Shown here: one piece after another, positions 1-4,919 of the stretch
Layout: each line of letters opens with the position of its first letter
Position numbering within the stretch: position 1 is the stretch's first letter
Origin: Chitinophagales bacterium
GTDB lineage: Bacteria; Bacteroidota; Bacteroidia; Chitinophagales; Chitinophagaceae
DNA length: 6,879 bases
Reading direction: 5' to 3'
Assembly (NCBI GenBank): GCA_015654495.1
Contig: JAATGW010000761.1
Location: 1 to 6,879, forward strand
Position numbers and translations under genes: made by a program
The notes under the pieces: generated by a model
Database searches by the model: none
The model's input: the letters and a program-made list of their open reading frames with translations, nothing else
Told to the model about the DNA's origin: nothing

Positions 1-359
1 ACAATCACCAGAGAATCCTTTGGCATTTCCTCCGGTTTCTTCTTTTTTATTTTTGCCTGGCGTGTTTCAGCAAAAGGTGCTTTTATCCGGAAGATAGAAA
101 AACGATTATCGTTAGTAAAAACGGATTCAAAACCACGGGGGAAAGACTGGCGGCTGCTGCCATCCGTTTTTTGCAATACCAGTTCATTATCGCCCTCCTG
201 CACCTGGATCACATACATAACCCAAAGCCCATCGTTGCTGATCTTTCTCTCACCGATGGACTGCCACTGATCGTAGACCGTATGGTCCAGCGGTTTTTTC
301 TGTGCGGATGCATATAAGAATAAAAATGAGAGTACGAAAACAAGAAAACTATTTTTCAT
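1..359 (-). CDS. Secreted S9-family (prolyl oligopeptidase-like) serine peptidase, N-terminal fragment
   Basis: The gene starts with ATG at 359 and is open to the left edge, so 119 residues are visible. Residues 1-20 form a signal peptide (MKNSFLVF..., hydrophobic core, cleavage probably after ASA), so the enzyme should be exported to the periplasm or cell surface. The mature N-terminus (KKPLDHTVYDQWQSI, then ISNDGLWVMY, LVLQKTDG, NDNRFSIF and a lysine-rich AKIKKKKPEEMPKDSL stretch) matches, from memory, the start of large Bacteroidota S9 peptidases in which WD40-like propeller repeats precede an alpha/beta-hydrolase domain. The catalytic Ser-Asp-His domain would lie outside the window, so activity cannot be judged. 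No strong Shine-Dalgarno sequence is seen. The 100 bp separating it from the upstream transporter gene contain a T tract on the minus strand but no convincing hairpin. Family assignment is fairly sure; substrate is unknown. Confidence 0.8.
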   Translation of the reverse strand, partial: MKNSFLVFVLSFLFLYASAQKKPLDHTVYDQWQSIGERKISNDGLWVMYVIQVQEGDNELVLQKTDGSSRQSFPRGFESVFTNDNRFSIFRIKAPFAETRQAKIKKKKPEEMPKDSLVI

Positions 360-459
360 GGAAGGAAAAGGTTTTGAATTTTTTAAAGATAGTAAACAAA
401 ACTTTTCGGATGCAGAGAAGCGAGGAGTTGTATAAAGGAAAGCATAAAAAAACAGGTAC

Positions 460-1344
460 TCAGGCAGGAATTGTTTTTCGGGACTTATGCCATACTTTCC
501 AGCTTTGCAGAATCACGCTGAAAAGAATGATGGCAAATCCCGCATAAAATCCCTTGCCCAGGTATTGATTTTCCTGATACACTACAAAGGCCAGCAATAT
601 GCCATAAACCGGCTCAAGATTGTAGGTCAGGTTCACAGTAAATGAGGAAATTTTTCTTAATGCATTCATAGAGAGATTAACCGCAAGTACTGTACAGAAC
701 AAACTCAGAAAAAGCAGCCAGCCTGTATCCGACAAGGTGGGTATGATATGATCAGGCGGGAAATACCTGAGATAGAATGGCATCAGCAAACTGAGCACCA
801 GCAAGCCTCCGGCAAGTTCATATGTAGTAACAGTCACTGAATCGATTTCATTCAAGAGTTTTTTATTCCAGATAGTAAAAACTGCTGCGAGCATTGCACC
901 GACTATACCAAGCACAATCCCCGTCCGGTATTGATCATCAAAATGAAATATCAGGTAAATGCCAAATATGACCAGCAGACCCAGGGCCAGTTCTCCGAAG
1001 TCAAGTTTCTGTTTTGTAAATACCGGATTAAACACGGCTGTGAAAAATCCGATTGCTGAAAAACAAACCAGGCCGATGGAAACGTTTGCATACTTAATAC
1101 TGCCGTAAAAGAACACCCAATGAAAAGCAATGGTAGCTCCGATAAAAAGCAATCTGATCAACTGATTTTTATTAAGGGAAACCTTTCTTCCCATCGCCCA
1201 TCTTAGCAAAAACAGGGCAACTGCACTGATGAGCACCCGGTACCATACCAGCAATCCTTCATTTAAAGTGATAAGTCTTCCCAGTATTCCGGTAAATCCG
1301 GCAAGGAAAACGGCGATATGTAATTGGAGAAATGCGCGGCGCAT
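460..1344 (-). CDS. EamA/DMT-superfamily membrane transporter
   Basis: This is a 294-residue, highly hydrophobic protein, the usual length for the drug/metabolite transporter superfamily. It has two EamA repeats of about five helices each, roughly residues 7-132 and 142-282. Typical family signatures are the opening QLHIAVFLAGFTGILGRLI and, in the second repeat, LTYNLEPVYGILLAFVVYQE (about 239-258). A basic tail (KVWHKSRK) follows the last helix, as expected for a cytoplasmic C-terminus. Members export amino acids, metabolites or drugs across the inner membrane; the substrate cannot be read from sequence. The ATG at 1344 is supported by homologue-like MRRAFLQLHIA. There is no Shine-Dalgarno sequence, and the start codon lies in a short inverted repeat (ATGCGC-G-GCGCAT, 1332-1344) that may be chance. 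A terminator lies between this gene and the glycosyltransferase gene upstream of it, so it is probably transcribed separately. Confidence 0.9.
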   Translation of the reverse strand: MRRAFLQLHIAVFLAGFTGILGRLITLNEGLLVWYRVLISAVALFLLRWAMGRKVSLNKNQLIRLLFIGATIAFHWVFFYGSIKYANVSIGLVCFSAIGFFTAVFNPVFTKQKLDFGELALGLLVIFGIYLIFHFDDQYRTGIVLGIVGAMLAAVFTIWNKKLLNEIDSVTVTTYELAGGLLVLSLLMPFYLRYFPPDHIIPTLSDTGWLLFLSLFCTVLAVNLSMNALRKISSFTVNLTYNLEPVYGILLAFVVYQENQYLGKGFYAGFAIILFSVILQSWKVWHKSRKTIPA

Positions 1345-1371
1345 GTGCGGTGAAACTAAGACAGCGCCGTG

Positions 1372-1413
1372 ATAAAATAAAAAATGATGCGATAAATATT
1401 CACCGCATCATTT
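1372..1413 (-). terminator. Rho-independent terminator of the glycosyltransferase gene
   Basis: On the minus strand a perfect 10-bp stem (AAATGATGCG at 1404-1413 pairing with CGCATCATTT at 1382-1391) encloses a 12-nt AT-rich loop. It is followed directly by TTTTTTATTTTAT. It begins 23 nt past the stop codon of the glycosyltransferase gene and ends before the transporter start at 1344, so it should end the upstream transcript. The stem is AT-rich at its base, but the T tract is strong. Confidence 0.8.
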
Positions 1414-1436
1414 CAAATATCTTACTGATTCAATTA

Positions 1437-2222
1437 TCAGTGTACTACCTGCTCCTGTATCAAAGGGGCTATTTCCTCAAAGCGGTTCTTTACCCTGTGG
1501 CGGTAATTTTTAAACATACTCTGCCATTGAATGGAGAGTACTCCAAGAATTCCCTCTTTCACAATCCCCTTATTCATTTTAGAAACCCCGAGCTTGCGGT
1601 CAGTAAAAGTAATAGGGACTTCTTTTATTTTAAAGCCCAGTTTCCAGGCAGCAAATTTCATTTCTATCTGGAATGCATAACCGACAAAAGTCACTTCATC
1701 AAGATTGATTGTTGCGAGTACTTCTCTGCGATAGCACATAAATCCCGCAGTCGGGTCTTTTACAGGTATCCAGGTGATTAATCTCGTGTAGAAAGCTCCG
1801 CCTTTGGAAAGCATATTCCGGTTCCAGGGCCAGTTGTCAACATTACCGCCCCTTACATAACGTGATCCTACAGCCACATCGGCATGGTTCCATTTGCAGG
1901 CCTCATATAATTTTTCAAGATCATAGGGGCTGTGTGAAAAATCAGCATCCATTTCAAAAATAAAACGATACCCGTTAGCGAGGGCCCATTTAAAACCATG
2001 AATATACGCTGTACCTAAACCCAGTTTACCTTTACGTTCTTCAAGAAATAACTGACCCGGATATTTGCGCTGGAGCGAGCGAACAATATTCCCCGTTCCA
2101 TCTGGTGAACTGTCATCCACCACCAGGATATGATAACCCTGGTTCAGACCGAATACCACCTCCGTGATTTCACGGATATTATCCTTTTCGTTATAGGTTG
2201 GAATGACAACCAGCTTTTCCAA
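1437..2222 (-). CDS. Family 2 glycosyltransferase, polyprenol-phosphate mannosyltransferase (DPM1)-like
   Basis: This 261-residue protein has the single GT-A catalytic domain of DPM1-type enzymes, which move a sugar (classically mannose from GDP-mannose) to a polyprenyl phosphate on the cytoplasmic face of the membrane. Visible motifs are VVIPTYNEKDNI (5-16), LVVDDSSPDGTG (33-44), the metal-binding DAD (92-94) within EMDADFSHSP, VGSRYVRGG (118-126), DPTAGFMCYRR (156-166) and the acceptor-side FQIEMKF...GFKIKEVPITFTDRKLGVSKM. There are no C-terminal membrane helices, so it is a DPM1-like catalytic subunit form. The start must be TTG at 2220-2222: an in-frame TAA lies five codons upstream and the first in-frame ATG is only at residue 91, after the first motifs. 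A -7-like element lies at 2255-2262 and a terminator follows at 1372-1413, suggesting its own transcript. The donor and acceptor are inferred from the family; other DPM1-like enzymes use other sugars. Confidence 0.9.
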   Translation of the reverse strand: MEKLVVIPTYNEKDNIREITEVVFGLNQGYHILVVDDSSPDGTGNIVRSLQRKYPGQLFLEERKGKLGLGTAYIHGFKWALANGYRFIFEMDADFSHSPYDLEKLYEACKWNHADVAVGSRYVRGGNVDNWPWNRNMLSKGGAFYTRLITWIPVKDPTAGFMCYRREVLATINLDEVTFVGYAFQIEMKFAAWKLGFKIKEVPITFTDRKLGVSKMNKGIVKEGILGVLSIQWQSMFKNYRHRVKNRFEEIAPLIQEQVVH

Positions 2223-2254
2223 TTTTGTAAAAATTTAATTGTGACAAGCAAATA

Positions 2255-2262
2255 CAAAAATA
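2255..2262 (-). promoter_or_regulatory. Candidate -7 promoter element of the glycosyltransferase gene
   Basis: TATTTTTG on the minus strand matches the Bacteroidota primary-sigma -7 consensus TAnnTTTG exactly and sits 32 bp before the TTG start, leaving a short leader. I could not find a good TTG (-33) element about 20 bp further upstream, and the surroundings are AT-rich, so a chance match is possible. If real, the gene is expressed independently of the broken exonuclease gene 78 bp upstream. Confidence 0.4.
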
Positions 2263-2300
2263 TAATTCTATTTCCGGGGTGATGGATTGAAGGGTGAAGG

Positions 2301-3070
2301 TTAGGCTTTCTTTAACAATGTACGGTTGAGTATTTCAGTGAGCTTCTGTTTTGTATGCATTGGAAAATCTCCTTTCATCATCCAATCATAGTACTGAGGC
2401 TCTGATTTCAAAACATCCGCAACCGGCCTTCCCTTGTGTTTTCCGAAATTAAAGATTTCAACTCCTTTTTCCATAATTATTCTCCTCGCGAAATCCACAA
2501 TTTGTTCGTCGCCCACAGCCTTCATAACCGACTCGACCGTATTGCCGAGTTGGGCATACCGTTCCAGCTGAGCTTCAAATACATGCCAGGTGGCCAGTAC
2601 ATCCGTTTCCGCGCTATGCGCGCCTTCAAGGGTTTTGTTACAATAAAACTTGTATGCTGCAGATAAAGTACGTGGCTCCATCTGATGGAATATCCTTTGA
2701 ACATCCAGAAGCCGGCGGTTGGTGACATCGAATTCGAGCCCGGCGCGCAGGAATTCCTCCATAAGCATTGGCCAGTCGAAGCGGTTTGAATTATACCCCC
2801 CCAGATCGGAGTTTTCCAGAAACTGCCTGGTTTCATTGGCCACCTGCCGGAAAGAGGGGGCATCTTTAACCATTTCATCGGTTAACCATGAATCTCAGTG
2901 GAGGAGGCTGGAATAGGCATCTGCGGATTGATAAGGCGTCGCTTAACCTGCTGGGTACCATCAGGAAATATCTTTACAATCGCCATTTCCACAATCCTGT
3001 CGGAAGTAAGATTAATGCCGGTTGTTTCCAGATCAAGAAAGGCCAGTGGTCTTGTAAGGGTAAAATTCAT
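2301..3070 (-). pseudogene. DEDDh 3'-5' exonuclease with ExoX-like C-terminal domain, frameshifted
   Basis: Two adjacent reading frames together make one exonuclease. The first (ATG at 3070, 62 residues, stop at 2882-2884) carries the ExoI motif FLDLETTG with D13 and E15. The second continues from near 2885 in another frame and carries ExoII (GYNSNRFD), ExoIII (HSAETD, giving the DEDDh His and Asp) and a C-terminal FNFGKHKGRPVADVL...YYDWM segment like the ExoX C-terminal domain. Restoring one base after the IHG codons joins them as IHG-LTDEMVKDAP, giving 256 residues with all catalytic residues. Such enzymes trim DNA or RNA 3' ends in repair or proofreading. The break may be a true recent mutation or a sequencing error; everything else is intact. 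The downstream part has its own ATG at 2873, 8 nt after the premature stop, so coupled translation of two fragments is possible, but neither alone would hold a complete active site. No slippery heptamer is seen at the junction. Confidence 0.85.
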
Positions 3071-3390
3071 GCTTTGCGTTATAGGTAAAAGGATAAAATT
3101 CGTAAAACAAAAGCAAACAGGAACTAATTCTTTGCTGAATGGCAGCCAATTTTCAAAAAAAATCGGGATATAACTTACTGAAAAAGCAAGCCTTATTCTC
3201 TACAGGTGCTTGTCAAACAGTTTTTCCGGGTATAATTCTTGCAAATATGAATTTTATGAAGTTATTTTACATCACTTCACTTTTTCTCCGATACCTATAA
3301 TAACATTGTGGTCCCCTTCCTCTGATTGGCCAATCGGTTTAACCCGCCGTTTAACTTGTGCCCTAAATTTCAAACTTAAATACCACAAAG
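3071..3390. other. Divergent intergenic region
   Basis: This 320-bp stretch separates the leftward exonuclease gene from the rightward small lipoprotein gene and so should hold both promoters. It is AT-rich. I see no convincing ORF, tRNA or structured RNA. The plus strand has TAAATTTC at 3364-3371, one mismatch from TAnnTTTG and 19 bp before the lipoprotein ATG, but no well-spaced TTG partner. No exact -7 match was found for the exonuclease. The most structured part is 3324-3355, listed separately. Confidence 0.6.
3324..3355. promoter_or_regulatory. Possible operator: 12-bp palindrome plus two GTTTAAC direct repeats
   Basis: GATTGGCCAATC (3324-3335) is a perfect 12-bp palindrome. It is followed by two copies of GTTTAAC at 3337-3343 and 3349-3355, a 12-nt period. 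The cluster ends 35 bp before the small lipoprotein start, where an activator or repressor could bind. This is a pattern only: no regulator is encoded nearby and no known operator is recognised. Confidence 0.25.
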
Positions 3391-3519
3391 ATGAAACGTT
3401 TAGTTATCGCTCTTGCATTGATCATTACAGCTTCAGTAAGCATCATTTCATGTACAGCTTCCAAAGCAAGCTCACGTAATGGCTGTAAGAATACGCAGAA
3501 TATGATCGGATACCGTTAA
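3391..3519 (+). CDS. Small lipoprotein, 42 residues, unknown function
   Basis: The ATG at 3391 opens a 42-residue frame ending at TAA 3517-3519. Residues 1-3 are basic (MKR), 4-20 are a hydrophobic signal segment, and IIS-C21 makes an acceptable lipobox, so signal peptidase II would leave a mature lipopeptide of only 22 residues. The mature part is rich in Ser, Lys and Asn, has a second cysteine (C32), and ends NMIGYR. A convincing terminator starts 30 nt after the stop, which supports it being a transcribed gene rather than a chance frame. There is no Shine-Dalgarno sequence, as is common in this phylum. I recall similar tiny lipoproteins with a Cys-rich, GY-ending tail in related bacteria but know no function. 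It is the only plus-strand gene in the window and does not overlap its neighbours. Confidence 0.7.
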   Translation: MKRLVIALALIITASVSIISCTASKASSRNGCKNTQNMIGYR

Positions 3520-3548
3520 ATCATATCCGCCAGCAATATTTTTGTTTG

Positions 3549-3573
3549 AGTTACCCCCGAGGTAACTTTTTTT
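3549..3573 (+). terminator. Rho-independent terminator of the small lipoprotein gene
   Basis: A 7-bp perfect stem, AGTTACC (3549-3555) with GGTAACT (3561-3567), encloses the loop CCCGA. The T run covers 3567-3573. It lies 30 nt after the lipoprotein stop on the same strand. In the reverse direction there is no T run, so it acts only rightward. Confidence 0.85.
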
Positions 3574-3575
3574 AT

Positions 3576-3631
3576 AAGTACGAAGTACGAAGTCCGAAGT
3601 CCGAAGTACGAAGTACGAAGGGCGAAGTGAG
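3576..3631. repeat. Heptamer tandem array, unit AAGTMCG, 8 copies
   Basis: Eight consecutive 7-bp units begin 2 nt after the terminator T run: AAGTACG, AAGTACG, AAGTCCG, AAGTCCG, AAGTACG, AAGTACG, AAGGGCG and AAGTGAG. The first six differ only at the fifth base (A or C); the last two have decayed. Frames through it give a 7-residue periodic peptide, but there is no sign of a gene. It resembles the heptameric short tandem repeats known from cyanobacteria in form, not in sequence. Confidence 0.9.
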
Positions 3632-3633
3632 TT

Positions 3634-3848
3634 CAAAGGGAGAGCAAGAGGAACAGCAAAAGAAAGAGAAAGAGGAAAGAGCAAGAGAAAGAGAAACAGG
3701 AACAGCAAGAAACAGAAACAGAAACAGAAACAGCAAGAGAAAGAGAAAGAGGAACAGCAAGAAACAGAAACAGAAACAGGAACAGCAAGAGAAGGAGGAA
3801 AGGGCTAGAGAAAGAGAAAGAGGAACAGCAAGAAACAGAAACAGACAC
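3634..3848. repeat. T-free purine-rich low-complexity block with a 39-nt repeat in three copies
   Basis: The plus strand has one T (3806) in these 215 bases and is built from GAAACA, GAAAGA and GGAACAGCAA-like words. Within it a 39-nt segment occurs at 3684-3722, 3736-3774 and 3807-3845. The second and third copies are identical; the first differs at one base. A long frame across the block (3546-3929) would encode an Arg/Glu/Lys/Gln/Asn low-complexity peptide, and other frames are also open. This follows from the absence of T and is not evidence of coding. The block has no recognised function; slippage and unequal exchange are the likely origin. Confidence 0.9.
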
Positions 3849-3881
3849 TTAGGCATTCAATCTCCAAACGCCGGCTGTTTT

Positions 3882-3909
3882 CTACTGCCTACTGCCTACT
3901 GCCTTCTGC
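3882..3909. repeat. Heptamer tandem array, unit CTACTGC, 4 copies
   Basis: Three exact CTACTGC units and one CTTCTGC run head to tail and stop 4 bp before the stop codon of the minus-strand lipoprotein gene. On that gene's strand the unit reads GCAGTAG. It has the same 7-bp period as the arrays at 3576 and 4892 but an unrelated sequence. The 33 bp between it and the purine block are unremarkable. Confidence 0.85.
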
Positions 3910-3913
3910 CTGA

Positions 3914-4813
3914 TCATTTCCTCCTGTAAAAATTCAAAGTAACCGGATTGCTGAGAAATTTCTCGCTGATAGTATAATACCCGGACTGATCAGTTGCGAA
4001 ACATATGGATTCGCCCTGTATTTCAGCTTCATGTTGTAATTGTTCCGGAATAGAAGAAAACACAGAGGACAGTGACTTGCCGGATGGAACAGTATAATGG
4101 TACACAGCGCCATAGGTTCTTATCAGCATTTCTTTCCCGTCGGGAGAAAGGTCGGCTGCCGTAACAAGGTTGTAATCAAGATCGGTGACAAATACCAATG
4201 GATTAACAAAGTCGGTACGGTAAGGAAATGAAAGTTTGTACACTTTCGATTTCTCATCCTGTTTTGTGATAATGTACAGATCCTTTGTAGCCCTGTCGAT
4301 CAGCATCGCTTCAGCATCATGGCTGCCGTCAGGATAGGCAACTGCGATTTTTTCTGTAAGATCAATATTTGTTGCAGATGAGGCCGGTTCTTTCATGCGG
4401 TAGATATAATACTCCGTGTATACCTTAGCGTTATCACCTATATCGGCAATATAAATATAGTTCACACCAGGCTCCGGACCAGCGCCTGTGGCCATATCCT
4501 CCCAATCGCGATTTGTAACGCCGCTAATTGAAATCTTTTTTTGTACCGTACCTGTATTATCCATCAAACCGAGTTCCGTAGGCCGGTCGCTGTCTTCAAT
4601 GGTCCATAACAATCCGGGATTTGTAAAACCCGCTGCGATGCCAGACACTTCATCGATAATGCCGGGAGTAACTGATTTTTTCACGGGAACAGTTTCGTAT
4701 ACTACTTTTTCATCAGGTGGCGGCGTTGGCGGGACTTCGCCTTTTTCACAGGAAACGAACGACAAAATAAGCGTGCATAGATATAAGGGAAACATTTTGT
4801 TGGAATGATTCAT
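3914..4813 (-). CDS. Beta-propeller-like lipoprotein of unknown function
   Basis: This 299-residue protein begins with a lipoprotein signal (hydrophobic residues 8-20, lipobox FVS-C22), then a proline-rich linker (PPTPPPDEK, 28-36), so it should be lipid-anchored with its domain in the periplasm or outside. The body has repeated strand-turn patterns of a propeller: GIAAGFTNPGLLWTIEDS (58-75), NRDWEDMATG (101-110), YIYIADIGDNAK (119-130), HDAEAMLID (165-173), LYIITKQD (179-186), AADLSPDGKEMLIRTYGAVY (219-238) and GESICFATDQSGYYTISE (267-284). The DWED and ADIGDN acidic clusters recur in a family of secreted bacterial proteins that I recognise by pattern but for which I know no activity; metal binding is a guess. 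ATG at 4813 is used because it supplies a lysine before the hydrophobic core; M7 (4795) is an alternative. It lies 80 bp after the GH26 gene and may share its transcript. Confidence 0.8.
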   Translation of the reverse strand: MNHSNKMFPLYLCTLILSFVSCEKGEVPPTPPPDEKVVYETVPVKKSVTPGIIDEVSGIAAGFTNPGLLWTIEDSDRPTELGLMDNTGTVQKKISISGVTNRDWEDMATGAGPEPGVNYIYIADIGDNAKVYTEYYIYRMKEPASSATNIDLTEKIAVAYPDGSHDAEAMLIDRATKDLYIITKQDEKSKVYKLSFPYRTDFVNPLVFVTDLDYNLVTAADLSPDGKEMLIRTYGAVYHYTVPSGKSLSSVFSSIPEQLQHEAEIQGESICFATDQSGYYTISEKFLSNPVTLNFYRRK

Positions 4814-4826
4814 GGCGGATATTAAT

Positions 4827-4847
4827 CAGGCTGCGGACTGCAGCCTG
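4827..4847 (-). promoter_or_regulatory. GC-rich hairpin in the leader of the lipoprotein gene
   Basis: A perfect 8-bp inverted repeat (CAGGCTGC at 4827-4834 and GCAGCCTG at 4840-4847) encloses a 5-nt loop and lies 13 bp before the lipoprotein start. On the minus strand it is followed by ATTAATATCC, with no T run, so it is a poor intrinsic terminator. It could reduce read-through from the GH26 gene, protect the mRNA 5' side or hinder ribosome loading. The structure is seen; the role is inferred. Confidence 0.45.
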
Positions 4848-4891
4848 TACTATAAACCTGAAATTCTGCGGTTTATTATGTCCCGATACAC

Positions 4892-4919
4892 GTTCAACGT
4901 TGAACGTTTAACGTTAAAC
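4892..4919. repeat. Heptamer tandem array GTTNAAC, 4 copies, forming two overlapping palindromes
   Basis: Four head-to-tail units read GTTCAAC, GTTGAAC, GTTTAAC and GTTAAAC: the same 7-mer with each of the four bases once at its centre. Because the unit is self-complementary apart from its centre, the array makes two perfect 16-bp palindromes, CGTTCAACGTTGAACG (4891-4906) and CGTTTAACGTTAAACG (4905-4920). It covers the stop codon and last residues of the GH26 gene (RLTLNVQR). In RNA either palindrome could fold, so it may help end or stabilise the transcript, but no T run follows. Confidence 0.9.

Noticed and set aside
444..462. Terminator after the transporter gene
   Set aside because: There is a run of seven T on the minus strand just after the stop, but I could not find a stem before it.
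302..547. Plus-strand 81-residue frame over the start of the peptidase gene and the end of the transporter gene
   Set aside because: It overlaps two well-supported minus-strand genes and shows no recognisable domain.
1332..1781. Plus-strand 149-residue frame opposite the glycosyltransferase
   Set aside because: It is a shadow of a strongly conserved glycosyltransferase and crosses its terminator.
2871..2895. Programmed -1 ribosomal frameshift in the exonuclease
   Set aside because: No X-XXY-YYZ slippery heptamer or suitable downstream structure is seen, and enzymes of this type are normally made from one frame. A deletion or read error is simpler.
3472..3856. Minus-strand frames rich in Leu, Phe and Ser across the repeat block, looking like membrane proteins
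   Set aside because: They are the complement of the GAAACA/GAAAGA repeats and the 7-bp array, and their periodic peptides follow the DNA repeat period.
3576..3909. CRISPR array
   Set aside because: The repeats are 7-bp head-to-tail units or irregularly spaced 39-nt copies with no uniform unique spacers, and no cas gene is present.
3546..3929. Long plus-strand frame encoding an Arg/Glu/Lys/Gln/Asn-rich low-complexity protein
   Set aside because: It starts inside the terminator and is open because the strand has almost no T and so no stop codons; several frames are open on both strands. There is no folded domain or start signal.
3576..4919. Insertion sequence or other mobile element remnants around the repeats
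   Set aside because: No transposase or integrase fragment, terminal inverted repeats or target duplication is visible.
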